A DNA stretch of 64,000 nt. Origin: Achromobacter piechaudii NBRC 102461. Its GTDB lineage: Bacteria; Pseudomonadota; Gammaproteobacteria; Burkholderiales; Burkholderiaceae_B. The notes under the pieces are model-generated. The model did not search any database. It was not told the DNA's origin and saw nothing but the letters and a program-made list of their open reading frames with translations. The stretch's first letter is position 1, and each line of letters opens with the position of its first letter. The stretch is from the NCBI RefSeq assembly GCF_001571245.1, contig NZ_BCTK01000005.1:310001-374000 (forward strand), read 5' to 3'. Shown here piece by piece: positions 8,665-17,276 of the stretch. Both the position numbers and the translations under genes were made by a program.

Positions 8665-9410
8665 AGGATGCCACCTCGACCGCGCAGCGGGAGCAGAACC
8701 AACGCCAAGGCTTGATCGTCGGCACCATCACCTTACCGTTCCGGCTGCTCGGGGTGCTCATTGGCTCGCTGCTGTTCTCGATCGTGGTGGAGTGCGTCGG
8801 CATGCACCTGTTCTGGAAGGACCAGGGCTGGCGCCACTCCCAGCAGATGCTGCAGTACGAACTCGGGCACCTGTCCAACCACTTCACGCGCAGCGTGGTG
8901 GTGCAGGAGCCCGGGCGCACGGCGCACGAGCTGGTGGATACCGGGTACGAGTGGGTGTTCGTGCGCTCGGGGTTGCTGGAGCGCATGAGCCAGACCGCCG
9001 AGCGCGTCCGCGCGCCCAGCCACGGGCAGAGCCGCAACTTCCGCTACTACATCAGCCAGGTCTATGTCTGGGCCGAAAGCTACCTGATCGCTGCGGCCTT
9101 CACGACGCTCACCTTCCTGGTGCGCCTGCTGGTCCTGGTGCTCACGCTGCCGCTGATCCTCACGGCGGCATTCGTCGGCCTGATTGACGGCCTGGTGCGA
9201 CGGGATGTGCGCCGGTTCGGCGCGGGCCGCGAATCCGGCTTCATCTACCACCGCGCGAAGGCCAGCCTGATGCCGTTGGCCGTGCTGCCTTGGGTCACCT
9301 ATCTCGCTCTGCCCATATCGGTGCATCCTCTGGTCATCCTGCTGCCCAGCGCGGCGATGCTGGGGATGGCAGTCAGCCTGACCGCAGGCAGCTTCAAGAA
9401 GTACTTATGA
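8661..9410 (+). CDS. ICE membrane protein TIGR03747-like
   Basis: A 249-residue polytopic inner-membrane protein with hydrophobic segments near residues 20-45, 130-180 and 205-245, and the family motif FKKYL at the extreme C-terminus. It is the conserved neighbour of traD in this ICE class; the role is unknown but presumably in channel assembly or exclusion. I chose ATG 8661 (ATGA overlap with traD); the upstream part of the frame is shadow of traD. It is the last transfer gene before the inserted defence cargo, which runs on the other strand. Confidence 0.87.
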   Translation: MKDATSTAQREQNQRQGLIVGTITLPFRLLGVLIGSLLFSIVVECVGMHLFWKDQGWRHSQQMLQYELGHLSNHFTRSVVVQEPGRTAHELVDTGYEWVFVRSGLLERMSQTAERVRAPSHGQSRNFRYYISQVYVWAESYLIAAAFTTLTFLVRLLVLVLTLPLILTAAFVGLIDGLVRRDVRRFGAGRESGFIYHRAKASLMPLAVLPWVTYLALPISVHPLVILLPSAAMLGMAVSLTAGSFKKYL

Positions 9411-9450
9411 GGTGACACGGGCGGCACTGCTCTGCAAAGCCGTGTGCCGT

Positions 9451-12075
9451 TCATCGGTTCTGCAGGGTATCAAGAGCAGCATCCAACGCCGTAACCGCCT
9501 CGACGACCGTTCTTACCGTCGCCCGATCGAACTCATGATCGCGCTGAGCGTCGTGCACACCGCTATTGAGGTAACCCCATTCAATACTCGTACCGCTGAC
9601 ATTGAGCAGCCTGACCAACGCCCCTACGGCATCCGGCGCACCCGCATGTTGCGCCGCGATACGCTCGACGGCCGACCGCAACTTGGTGCATTTATTGTTC
9701 AGCTCCCAAGGCGCGCGGGGCCCGCTCAGCTTGATGTCGATCCGGCCGTCCGCCCGCCGACCCAGCCACGTCCACAGGCGGTCCGTCAGACTCTCCAGCG
9801 CCGGCCGGGCCTGGCGCAGTGCCTCGCGTTTCTCGTCAGCCGCCAACGCCTGCTGGGCCAGAAGAACATAGTTCTTCGCTGGCGGGTCGCTGTCGACCCG
9901 CAGTTCGTGCTCTCCCTGATGCGGGAGAAACTTGTAGCGCTTGATGGCCGCGGCGCGGCGCACGCCCAACTCCTGCTGGATGCGGTGCAGGAACTCCTCT
10001 GCGTGCGAGGTGAGGATAACCTGCTTGCCGTGGAGCAAACCGTCCTCGAAGAAGGTACGCCAGATGCCATCGCGATGGTCGTCGTCTATCGCATTGACGA
10101 CGTCATCGAAGATGACCACGGGGCAGCCCTGCGCGAGGTTCTTGGCAAGCAGAATCGCCAGACCCAAGCATTTGATGTGCCCTTCGCTGAAGACGATCAA
10201 CGCGTCGTAGCGCACGCCCGGCTCGCCGGCGAACTCCACCTCGATCTTGCCGTTCTCGGCCACGGGCAACCACAGCGCGTGCAGCAGATCGCCGGGCGGA
10301 TCGGCCCGGTTGAATGCGTTGTAGAGATGGCGGGCTTGGTCTCCCAGCCCCTGTAGCAGAACCCCCGGCAGAGCGGTCAGGTATGCCTGAATCTCGGGTA
10401 GGAAGCCGTCGTAGGCGGCCTTGACCCGCTGATGGTGCACCACCACCGGCATTTCGTCCGTGGCCGCCTGGATCAGGCCGCGGTTCGCGTCGTCGAATTG
10501 GGCCACGGTTTGGCGGGCGGCCGCCAGCTCCTGATCCGCAGTCGTGCGCATGGTCCGCAGCCGTTCGATCTCCAGCTGATGCTGTTGCAGGCGGTCGCGC
10601 TCCTGGGCCATCGCGCCGCGCTGGGCATGCACGTCGCGCGCCTGCGCGTCGAAGCCTTCGATGATCTGTGCGATCCGTAAGAGGGCTTGCCAGGCGCGCT
10701 GGTCCCCATTCACCCAGCCGCCGAGCCAATTGCCCGCCGACGTGGGAGGCAGCAGTGGCAGGCCCGCGGCCTGCGATTCGGCAGGACAAGCGACCCCAGC
10801 CGCCGCCACCACGCGGCGCATTTCGTCCCACAGCGCTCGGACCGCCTCGCTCAACTGCGTCCGATGCCCGGCCTCTTGCTGCTGCAGGACGGCCAGTTGC
10901 GCGAGCTGCTCCAGGCCCATTCGCGCCCTGGCGAACGGGTCCTGTGCCACAGCGGCCAGTCCGGTTCCACATGCCGGACACGCGGTCGCCCCGTCCGCCA
11001 ACGCTTGCACGGCCTCGTAGAGCTTCGCGTACGACACCTCGCCCGCGCGGGCCGCGAGTTGCGCGGAAGACGCTTGCCACAGTCCCTGGACGCGGTAGGC
11101 CTCTGCCAGCAACGCTTGCAGGCGGGCCTGGGTCACCTCGTGAATGGCAGGCGGGTTGGCGTCCAGCTGAGCCTGGACATACGGTAGCCGTCCTTGCTGC
11201 TGCGGCGTACCCAGCAGCCAGTCCACGCAGGCTTGATAGGTCGCGCCAGGTGACATGCGCTGCGCCAAAGCTTGTTCCAGGCCCTCGACCGCTGCGATCT
11301 TCTGCGGGTAGGCGGCGATGGTCTGTTCGGAGCTCGCCAACCGCAGGCGACGCTGCGCCAGCTGCGCCGCCTGCACGCCGGCAAGCATCAGGTCCTGATC
11401 GAGCGAGGGGTTGAAGCCGCGCACGAACTCGCTGAACTGGTCCACGCCGAACAGGGTGGCGATGAGCTGGCGCTGATCGCTCGGGGTCCGCGCGGCGATT
11501 CGGGCGAAATCGTCGAGGCGGTTCTTCTCGATGAAGCAGAAGCGATACTCAGCTTCGTCGGGCTGGACGGCCTGCGCTTCGCCCGCCGCCGTAGACGACA
11601 GGACTGGCGCGACGTGGCGGCGCAGGCGAGCGTTGTTGCAGTACGTCCGCTGGTCGACCCGCTTGGCCTGCGCTTCGCTGATCGAACCGAGCATCGCCAC
11701 TTCCAAGGCTTCGCAGAAGCTGCTCTTGCCGGTGCCGTTGGCACCGTAGACCAAGGTGATGTCATGGCTGAGGTCGAACGTCTCCTGCCGCATGAATCCT
11801 CGAAACGGCCCGACTTCGAGCTGGTGCAGTCGCCCGAACGCCGGCCCGTTTTCGGGGCCGCGCGCGTCCCCGTCGTAGGCGACAGGCATTTGCGCCAGAT
11901 GCGCGATGGCCAGCGGCGCCAAGCGCGTGGAGCGCCCCCGGCGTGCAGCACCGACCTCGGCCAGTGGCTGCAGGTGATCGAGCACCAGGTGCGCCAGCCG
12001 GCGCACGTCGTCGTGCACGTGCCGCTGCGCCAAGTGCGCCAGGAACCGGTGGTACTCCGAACGTATGCTTGCCAC
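9451..12075 (-). CDS. SMC/Rad50-like AAA ATPase with zinc-hook motif, CBASS-linked
   Basis: An 874-residue ABC-type ATPase. A 70-80 residue N-terminal helical region precedes the ATPase head: Walker A GANGTGKS (111-118), a long helical middle with a single CPAC zinc-hook-like motif (366-369), ABC-signature-like FSEGH (629-633), Walker B VVIFDD (about 653-658) and the H-loop in LTSHAEEF. A C-terminal alpha-rich domain has the conserved-looking LNSGVHD. It resembles RecF/RloC-type defence ATPases in layout, but no nuclease motif is evident to me. It starts with GTG only 9 bp after the nucC stop, with a GAGGGGG ribosome-binding site, so it is translated as the last gene of the CBASS operon. A role as accessory effector or sensor is inference. 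Confidence 0.85.
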   Translation of the reverse strand: MASIRSEYHRFLAHLAQRHVHDDVRRLAHLVLDHLQPLAEVGAARRGRSTRLAPLAIAHLAQMPVAYDGDARGPENGPAFGRLHQLEVGPFRGFMRQETFDLSHDITLVYGANGTGKSSFCEALEVAMLGSISEAQAKRVDQRTYCNNARLRRHVAPVLSSTAAGEAQAVQPDEAEYRFCFIEKNRLDDFARIAARTPSDQRQLIATLFGVDQFSEFVRGFNPSLDQDLMLAGVQAAQLAQRRLRLASSEQTIAAYPQKIAAVEGLEQALAQRMSPGATYQACVDWLLGTPQQQGRLPYVQAQLDANPPAIHEVTQARLQALLAEAYRVQGLWQASSAQLAARAGEVSYAKLYEAVQALADGATACPACGTGLAAVAQDPFARARMGLEQLAQLAVLQQQEAGHRTQLSEAVRALWDEMRRVVAAAGVACPAESQAAGLPLLPPTSAGNWLGGWVNGDQRAWQALLRIAQIIEGFDAQARDVHAQRGAMAQERDRLQQHQLEIERLRTMRTTADQELAAARQTVAQFDDANRGLIQAATDEMPVVVHHQRVKAAYDGFLPEIQAYLTALPGVLLQGLGDQARHLYNAFNRADPPGDLLHALWLPVAENGKIEVEFAGEPGVRYDALIVFSEGHIKCLGLAILLAKNLAQGCPVVIFDDVVNAIDDDHRDGIWRTFFEDGLLHGKQVILTSHAEEFLHRIQQELGVRRAAAIKRYKFLPHQGEHELRVDSDPPAKNYVLLAQQALAADEKREALRQARPALESLTDRLWTWLGRRADGRIDIKLSGPRAPWELNNKCTKLRSAVERIAAQHAGAPDAVGALVRLLNVSGTSIEWGYLNSGVHDAQRDHEFDRATVRTVVEAVTALDAALDTLQNR

Positions 12076-12084
12076 AGCGCCCCC

Positions 12085-12810
12085 TCACTTGGTCAACCAC
12101 TGACCGTAAGCCTCCACATCGATCATGGGGACCGTTCCACTGAACTGAAGCTGCGCGATCAGCTTGAAAAGAAACGCGGTCGCCGGCTTGTTTTCGTTGG
12201 TGTAGCTGTACGCGCCGCTGGCTTGGTCATAGAAAAAGTGCCCGTGGGCGGCAACGCATCCGATGTCCAGACGCCCCTCGGTGAGGTTTGCGTTCAGCGC
12301 CTTGTCCATGGATGGACCCAATGCAGGACTCCATTCGCTCTCGAAGGTGAGCAAGCCACCCAGAATCGGAATCAACGGCTTCGCTGGGTAGGTCCCGCCA
12401 GCGTGCGGGATCGGCAGGCTCGTGCGGTGCAGCCTGCGCACACTGGCGACCTTCTCCTGGGCATAGGCCACAAGCCCCGCGTCAGCCGTCTGCTTGGCCT
12501 CGAAAACGGCGTACACGCTTTCGGCTGGAATGATCGTCTCGTTCTCGTAGGTGAAGATAAAAGGCGAATATTGCCGATCAAACACCACCACATCGATCTG
12601 CTGGCTGAAGTTCCCCAGGCTGTCCACCACATGCGCCTTGGCCGCCTGGTACCGTTTGGGCAGATAGGTATCCAGCATGTCGATCCAGACGTTCTCGCTC
12701 GCATCCCCCTTCGTACCCGGGTGACCGAAGGTCTTGCGTACTACGGACAAGCGCTGCTGGATGTCCTCATGCAGGGACGACAGGAGCTGGGAAAGCGACC
12801 ACTGGGACAT
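12085..12810 (-). CDS. nucC: NucC, cyclic-trinucleotide-activated DNA endonuclease (CBASS effector)
   Basis: A 241-residue restriction-endonuclease-fold effector that closely resembles NucC of E. coli MS115-1 as I recall it. The catalytic triad is intact at family positions: Asp73 (QQIDVVVF), Glu104 and Lys106 (AVFEAK). NucC trimers bind a cyclic trinucleotide, pair into hexamers and cut double-stranded DNA, killing the infected cell. ATG 12810 gives MSQWSLSQL and the normal family length. It follows the CD-NTase by 38 bp and precedes the ATPase by 9 bp. Type III CBASS loci typically pair NucC with HORMA/TRIP13, as here. Confidence 0.95.
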   Translation of the reverse strand: MSQWSLSQLLSSLHEDIQQRLSVVRKTFGHPGTKGDASENVWIDMLDTYLPKRYQAAKAHVVDSLGNFSQQIDVVVFDRQYSPFIFTYENETIIPAESVYAVFEAKQTADAGLVAYAQEKVASVRRLHRTSLPIPHAGGTYPAKPLIPILGGLLTFESEWSPALGPSMDKALNANLTEGRLDIGCVAAHGHFFYDQASGAYSYTNENKPATAFLFKLIAQLQFSGTVPMIDVEAYGQWLTK

Positions 12811-12848
12811 GCTGTACCTCGATGGGACGTGTATGGAAGCCGATGGAA

Positions 12849-13751
12849 TCAGGACAGTGGGAACTTGGGGCCAAACAGTGCGCGCCAGGCGCGAAGCGCT
12901 TCGATATTGCGACCACGACGCGCGTGGTCGATGGCGATGCTTGCGTCCTGGCTCGCCTGGAACAGCAGCTGCTGCGCGCGCTGCTTGCGCGCGGCATCCA
13001 TATCGTTGCTGATCGCCGGGCCAAGTCCGGCGGGATCCGGCCACTCGTCATGAACTCGATCGGCAAGCGTGGCAAAGAACGACTGGATCTCGCGATCGAA
13101 CGATCCTCCCCAGCCGCCGTAAAGACACTCAAGGGCCATTACCTCGATCAGGAACGAGGGCTTCACCGGCTTCAGATCGCCGTGCTTGGGATTGTTGTTC
13201 CAGTACTTCACCATGCGCACGAGACCTTTCCACTCATTGGCATAGGCTTGGTGCGCTGCGGTCGCCTTGTCCTTATGGATCTCCGGGTCCGTCTTGATCC
13301 ACTTTCCGGACGCCGTATCGGGGATCTCATACTGGTCGCCGGTGTCGAATGCGGGCACCGCATCCACGCTGACCACCCGGTAGTCCGTGTTGTCCTCCGC
13401 GTCGATGTGAACACCGAAATCCACGTTGATCGAGCGCGCCTGTTTGCGCACGGCCGCCGAACCGTATTTCTCCACCAATGCAGAGTGGAAATCATCCAGC
13501 ACTACCGATGCGGCCTTGCCGTGGTAATGCTTCTCCGAGTCCTTCAGCACGAAGAAGATGTCGATATCCTTGAGCGGCTTCGTCTTCGTGTATCGAGCAT
13601 AGGAACCGGTCAGGAAGCTGCGCGCAATGCCGAACTTGGTCTGCAGGTAGTCCCGCACTTCGTTCTGGCGTTGCGAGGCATTCTTCTGTTCGCGTTCGTT
13701 GAGTTCCAGACGCGACTTGAACTTGCGAAAAGCTTCATCGATCGACAGCAT
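12849..13751 (-). CDS. CD-NTase (CBASS cyclic oligonucleotide synthase, clade C/D type)
   Basis: A 300-residue nucleotidyltransferase of the cGAS/DncV-like family: GS motif at 49-50 ([14 protein letters not shown]), catalytic Asp62 and Asp64 (KDIDIFF) and third Asp at about 111 (INVDFGV), then the alpha-helical cap with [10 protein letters not shown]. On phage infection it should make a cyclic oligonucleotide, most likely a cyclic tri-AMP that activates the adjacent NucC. Its start codon overlaps the HORMA stop by 1 bp (TGATG). The clade (C or D) cannot be settled by eye; the presence of two HORMA partners points to a CdnD-like system. Confidence 0.93.
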
Positions 13752-14251
13752 CAGCGTTGCCTCCAATATCCGGCCTGACCCGCCAGGCCGCTGTGTTCGA
13801 CAGTCGAGCCTAGGCTCTGCTTGACCATTCCATCCGTCGAGCGATAACTTCCTTTGCTCCATCCCTCCACATCAGGTCGCCCTGGCTTTGTATCGAGCAT
13901 TAACTTGTACTTGGCCTGCGATGGCAGCAGCCCAGCTTTCTTGATCGCGTACTTCAACTGCTCGGTATCTGTCCAGAAGCTGCCGTCGCCATCGGACCAC
14001 CCATACACGATGTCGATATCCCATCGGGTCACGAGCTTGTCGGTTGCCGGGTTGTAGATCTCCAGAATCACCTTGCGCAGATCACCGGTCCCGAGCCACG
14101 TCTTGATGGCTCGGGTATTGCTCTCCCAGCGATCCGCAAAGTGCTCAGGGTCCAGCCCACTGAGCAGGATGATGTCTTTCAAGCTCTTGAGGATGTTGTC
14201 GGTCACATAGGTAACCGAGTGCGTGTACGAGTAGGTGGCGACGGTGCTCAT
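13751..14251 (-). CDS. cap7: Bacterial HORMA-domain protein (Cap7-like), CD-NTase activator
   Basis: A 166-residue protein beginning [20 protein letters not shown], typical of bacterial HORMA proteins that precede CD-NTases; a central [13 protein letters not shown] beta segment and a C-terminal tail of about 40 residues that could act as closure or seat-belt peptide. In type III CBASS, HORMA proteins sense a peptide signal, close around it, and switch on the CD-NTase. ATG 14251 is chosen (ATGA overlap with the upstream gene); the longer frame is shadow. It overlaps the CD-NTase by 1 bp. Confidence 0.85.
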
Positions 14252-14718
14252 GACTTGAGGAAACCTCCGAGGTCGAGCGACAGCGCTTGCCCAGCATCGG
14301 CCTGCGCCTGCGTGGCAATTCCTTGGCTCAAGTCCCGTGCAATGATGCGAGAACTGTGCTTTTTGAGCGCGCTTTGCACCCAGCCGAGCTGCTCCTTCGG
14401 ACACGGCAGCGAGACTCCCCAGTCTCCCTTCAACGGCTCGAACCCCAAGACTTCTTCGTTGGCATCATCACCATCGATCGCGTCTTCGTCGAAGAGGCAG
14501 TAGATCCTGGTCCGTGGTCCATCGCATGTCGCAACGATGGGCGCGCTCTTGGGTGCCTGGTCGGCGATCAAGCTGGCGGCCACGCCCGTCACGGCCCTGA
14601 GTTCAGAGCGAGCCGTGCCGTCCTTGCCCTGAGTGAGCAGTTCGACAATGGCATCCCATGTCTGCAACGCATCGCGGTGCGGCGAGCTGCGAAACGTCCG
14701 GCTGACAACGGTGGTCAT
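14248..14718 (-). CDS. cap8: Second HORMA-family CBASS protein (Cap8-like)
   Basis: A 156-residue protein lying between the TRIP13-like ATPase and the first HORMA gene, with ATGA overlaps on both sides. The fold is not obvious from motifs; the assignment rests mainly on position, since two-HORMA type III CBASS operons (as in Pseudomonas aeruginosa ATCC 27853) have two divergent HORMA genes of this size next to TRIP13 and the CD-NTase. Visible segments include a strand-rich middle ([19 protein letters not shown]) and a C-terminal tail rich in Gln/Ala/Leu. If not a HORMA protein it would be a dedicated partner of one. Confidence 0.7.
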
Positions 14719-15629
14719 TTTTGCTTCCCTCCTTGAAGGCGCATTTGCTTTGCCTGTCGTATCGCACTGCGCAGGTGCTCTACGGAAAGCTTGTTCGGAT
14801 CGATAGCCACTTGCGGGTCGGCCGCGAGGGCGTTGGCTACGACCTTGCGAATGGCCCGACCATCCAATCCGACGCACTCGCCAGCGCACACGTCGAACTG
14901 GTGAGCCGAGGAAAGCTTGCCAATCCCCGGAAATGTCTTTGCCAGGCCATTCAGGCAGTCCACTAGGATCTGCTTGCAGGCATCCTTGCCGGGCAGTGGC
15001 ACCTCCATCACCATGTCGCAACGAGATAGGAAGGCACTGTCGACGGCCTGTGGGAAGTTGCTGGTGGCCACGAACAGCAGATGCGGGTTGCGTTCGGCCA
15101 ACATGTCCAACTGCACCAACACCGCGTCGGTGGCCCGGTGCACATCAACCGGGTTGGCTTCCAGGCTGAGCTTCGCTCGATCAGCCGCAAGCGTTTCGAC
15201 CTCGTCCAGAAGGACGATCGTCGGGCCCGCCGCTGCGGATTCTGCGATCGATTGCGAGAACAGGTCTGCCACGGCGCGTTGAGTCTTTCCCATTGCAGAG
15301 CTCGTCAGCGTGTGAGGCTCCACTTCCAGCAATCGAAACTTCGCAGAAGAAAAAGATTCGGCCACACGATGCGCCAAGCCCCGTGCCAAGGAGGTCTTCC
15401 CAGTCCCCGGCGGGCCGACCAACAAGATCACGCCGTGCAGGGGGAGTACCGTGCGCTCCACCTTGGGGCGCACCGTGAAGTTGACGATCGCTTGTGACAG
15501 CAACTGTTTTTTGATGGCTTCGTCCATCACGATCGAATCCCACAAGTCACCCAGCGACTTATCCGGCAGCTTCCAGCTTCGATGGATGCCTTTCGGCAAA
15601 GTGGCGTCTGATGAAGGATTCTTGGTCAT
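14715..15629 (-). CDS. cap6: TRIP13/Pch2-like AAA+ ATPase (Cap6)
   Basis: A 304-residue AAA+ protein: Walker A GPPGTGKT (72-79), Walker B IVLLDEVE (about 138-145), sensor-1 region LLFVATSNFPQ with arginine-finger-like SRCDMV, and a small C-terminal lid. In type III CBASS the TRIP13-like ATPase unfolds the closed HORMA protein and so keeps the CD-NTase silent in uninfected cells. The ATG at 15629 is preceded by 17 bp after the PIN gene stop; the 3' end overlaps the next gene by 4 bp. All catalytic motifs are intact. Confidence 0.94.
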   Translation of the reverse strand: MTKNPSSDATLPKGIHRSWKLPDKSLGDLWDSIVMDEAIKKQLLSQAIVNFTVRPKVERTVLPLHGVILLVGPPGTGKTSLARGLAHRVAESFSSAKFRLLEVEPHTLTSSAMGKTQRAVADLFSQSIAESAAAGPTIVLLDEVETLAADRAKLSLEANPVDVHRATDAVLVQLDMLAERNPHLLFVATSNFPQAVDSAFLSRCDMVMEVPLPGKDACKQILVDCLNGLAKTFPGIGKLSSAHQFDVCAGECVGLDGRAIRKVVANALAADPQVAIDPNKLSVEHLRSAIRQAKQMRLQGGKQK

Positions 15630-15646
15630 CCGTGGCTCTCGGCGGG

Positions 15647-16222
15647 TCAGAGAATGGTGCGATAGGTCGCCAGCACCTTGGTCGTTTGCACAAGGCCTTG
15701 GCGCAGCAGGATTTCGAGATAGCGGTCCACATCGATCGGCGGATGCTTGAGTTGGGCACGCTGGCGCTGCGCAGCCGACACTACGGCGGCCGCATCCAGA
15801 TCCAGCAGGTTGTCCACAAACTCATCGGGGTGCTGCGATTCGATGCCGTACGGAGCCAGCAGATCGTTCGGGAAATCACGTTCGTTGAACGTCACAATCA
15901 CGCTCGCACCGCAGCGAATCGCCGCAGCCAGGACGTGCCGATCATTCGGATCGGGTAATGTCAGGCCTGCCACGAGCGCTTCGTAGCCCTCCACCAAGCC
16001 GTCCGGAATGGCCCTGTCCATGAGATCCGACGTCCTGTCGACCTGAACCCGGGTGAGATCGGGGCGGTTGATCAACAGGTTGCGTTTCCACTCCTCATGA
16101 ATGGCTTGGCTCCACCGCGCCCGGAAGCGGCCAGACAGGCCGAGCCACATCAGGAAATCCCGCAGTGGCGCGGGATATAGAACGCACGCGTCGTAGACGG
16201 CGGTGAATGGGGAATGCCTCAT
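15647..16222 (-). CDS. PIN-domain nuclease, toxin of an HTH-PIN pair
   Basis: A 191-residue PIN-domain protein with the acidic ligands visible: Asp in VYDACVLYP near residue 11, a Glu in the IHEEWKRN segment, and DPNDRHVLAAA with a later NERDF. Such proteins are usually Mg-dependent RNases. Its start overlaps the upstream HTH gene by 4 bp (ATGA), the classical toxin-antitoxin arrangement. Unusually, its stop is only 17 bp from the CBASS TRIP13 gene, so the pair and CBASS are probably one transcription unit. Substrate unknown. Confidence 0.88.
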   Translation of the reverse strand: MRHSPFTAVYDACVLYPAPLRDFLMWLGLSGRFRARWSQAIHEEWKRNLLINRPDLTRVQVDRTSDLMDRAIPDGLVEGYEALVAGLTLPDPNDRHVLAAAIRCGASVIVTFNERDFPNDLLAPYGIESQHPDEFVDNLLDLDAAAVVSAAQRQRAQLKHPPIDVDRYLEILLRQGLVQTTKVLATYRTIL

Positions 16223-16689
16223 TCGTATCCCATTCCCAACTCTTGCGACTGCTGAGCGAGTTCGGCCATCGCCTGCTCACTGGCGCGCTCGCGCGCTTCC
16301 TTGTACTGCATCAGATCGGCGAACCTCACCCTGCGGTGCTTGCCGGTGCGATGAAATGCCAACACCCCATCTTCTAGCAGCTTGACGAAATGGGGACGGG
16401 ACACGTTGAGCAAGTCCGCCGCCTCTTGGGTCGTCAGCTCTGCATGGACGGGCACCACCTTTACTGCATTGCCATCGGCCAACTCGGCCAGGATGTCGAC
16501 CAGCAGGCGTAAAGCCGAGGTAGGCAGTTCCACCTGATGAGCCTGTTTGTGGTCATCAAAGATCTGGATGTGCTGCGTCTCGAACTGGGTTGCGAGGTAA
16601 GCCGCCAAGGCACGTTGACCCTGGACGGCTGCCTTAACCTCTCCCGCGGCGGGAAGGGTCATCTTGGATTGGGCAGTGGCGGTGGTCAT
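16219..16689 (-). CDS. Excisionase/AlpA-type HTH protein, putative antitoxin and operon regulator
   Basis: A 156-residue protein whose C-terminal half is an excisionase-type helix-turn-helix (LTTQEAADLLNVSRPHFVKLLEDG, then RTGKHRRVRFADLMQY). The N-terminal half is probably the toxin-binding or dimer part. It is the first gene of the defence operon, has a GGAG ribosome-binding site and a good sigma70 promoter 35-63 bp upstream with three TCGAAA repeats that could be its binding sites. Autoregulation, and hence control of the CBASS genes behind it, is inference. Confidence 0.85.
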   Translation of the reverse strand: MTTATAQSKMTLPAAGEVKAAVQGQRALAAYLATQFETQHIQIFDDHKQAHQVELPTSALRLLVDILAELADGNAVKVVPVHAELTTQEAADLLNVSRPHFVKLLEDGVLAFHRTGKHRRVRFADLMQYKEARERASEQAMAELAQQSQELGMGYE

Positions 16690-16723
16690 GGGTAGCTCCT
16701 AAGCGAAAACGGTTGCAGAGCCG

Positions 16724-16761
16724 ATCATATTCGAAACACTCGAAAAACGCAATAATCGAAA
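16724..16761 (-). promoter_or_regulatory. Promoter of the HTH-PIN-CBASS operon with TCGAAA repeats
   Basis: On the minus strand a -35 TTGCGT (16752-16747), a 17-base spacer and a -10 TATGAT (16729-16724) make a near-consensus sigma70 promoter, placed about 35 bp before the first ATG (16689). TCGAAA occurs three times on the plus strand (16731, 16740, 16756) across the spacer and -35, a plausible operator for the HTH protein encoded just downstream. This is the only good promoter I see for the eight-gene operon. Confidence 0.7.
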
Positions 16762-16892
16762 CTCAACCCGGGCTTTTGTAGGTTCGCTCGCGGTATGCCC
16801 AATCCGGTCGTCCGCCAGTTCCTATTGTTTGCGGCCTAAAACAGCCCTGATCTCCACGATCACCCCATTGCTGATCACACAGGAATGGCGCG

Positions 16893-17276
16893 ATGGTGGC
16901 TTCGATCTGGCTGCGCGCCGCGCATCGCGGCGTGCCCACTTTTCTCGTGACGGCCCTCCTGCTGGGTCAGTCCCAGATGGCCTTGGCCGAGTCCCCGGCA
17001 CAGCGCCAGGAGCTGGTCGCCGCACTGCGCCAGCTCGACGCGCTGGAGCGCACCGTCGCGGACAGCGCCGCGCATGCCCCCATCCAGCCGGGCGAGCGCT
17101 ACCACTTCGACTACCCGCGGCTGCTGGCTGACCTGGCGCGCGTTCGCGCCGGCATCCAGTTTCACCTGACGCCATCGCGCGCTCAGCCGCGCGACCCCTC
17201 CGAACTGGCCGGCGACTACCGCACCGAGCGGGCGGCCGAGCCGCTGCCGGCGACGACTGCGGGGGGCAAGCAATGA
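16893..17276 (+). CDS. RAQPRD-family ICE protein (TIGR01690)
   Basis: A 127-residue exported protein containing the family-defining hexapeptide RAQPRD near its C-terminus (SRAQPRDPSEL), preceded by a signal peptide and a helical region (QRQELVAALRQLDALE). It opens the second block of transfer genes. The function is unknown; it is used as a marker for ICEs of this class. The defence cargo ends about 200 bp upstream, so it sits exactly between TIGR03747 and RAQPRD. It overlaps the next gene by 4 bp. Confidence 0.93.
   Translation: MVASIWLRAAHRGVPTFLVTALLLGQSQMALAESPAQRQELVAALRQLDALERTVADSAAHAPIQPGERYHFDYPRLLADLARVRAGIQFHLTPSRAQPRDPSELAGDYRTERAAEPLPATTAGGKQ

Noticed and set aside
11272-13053. 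593-codon plus-strand frame across ATPase, nucC and CD-NTase
   Set aside because: It spans three convincing genes on the other strand, and has no recognisable domain.
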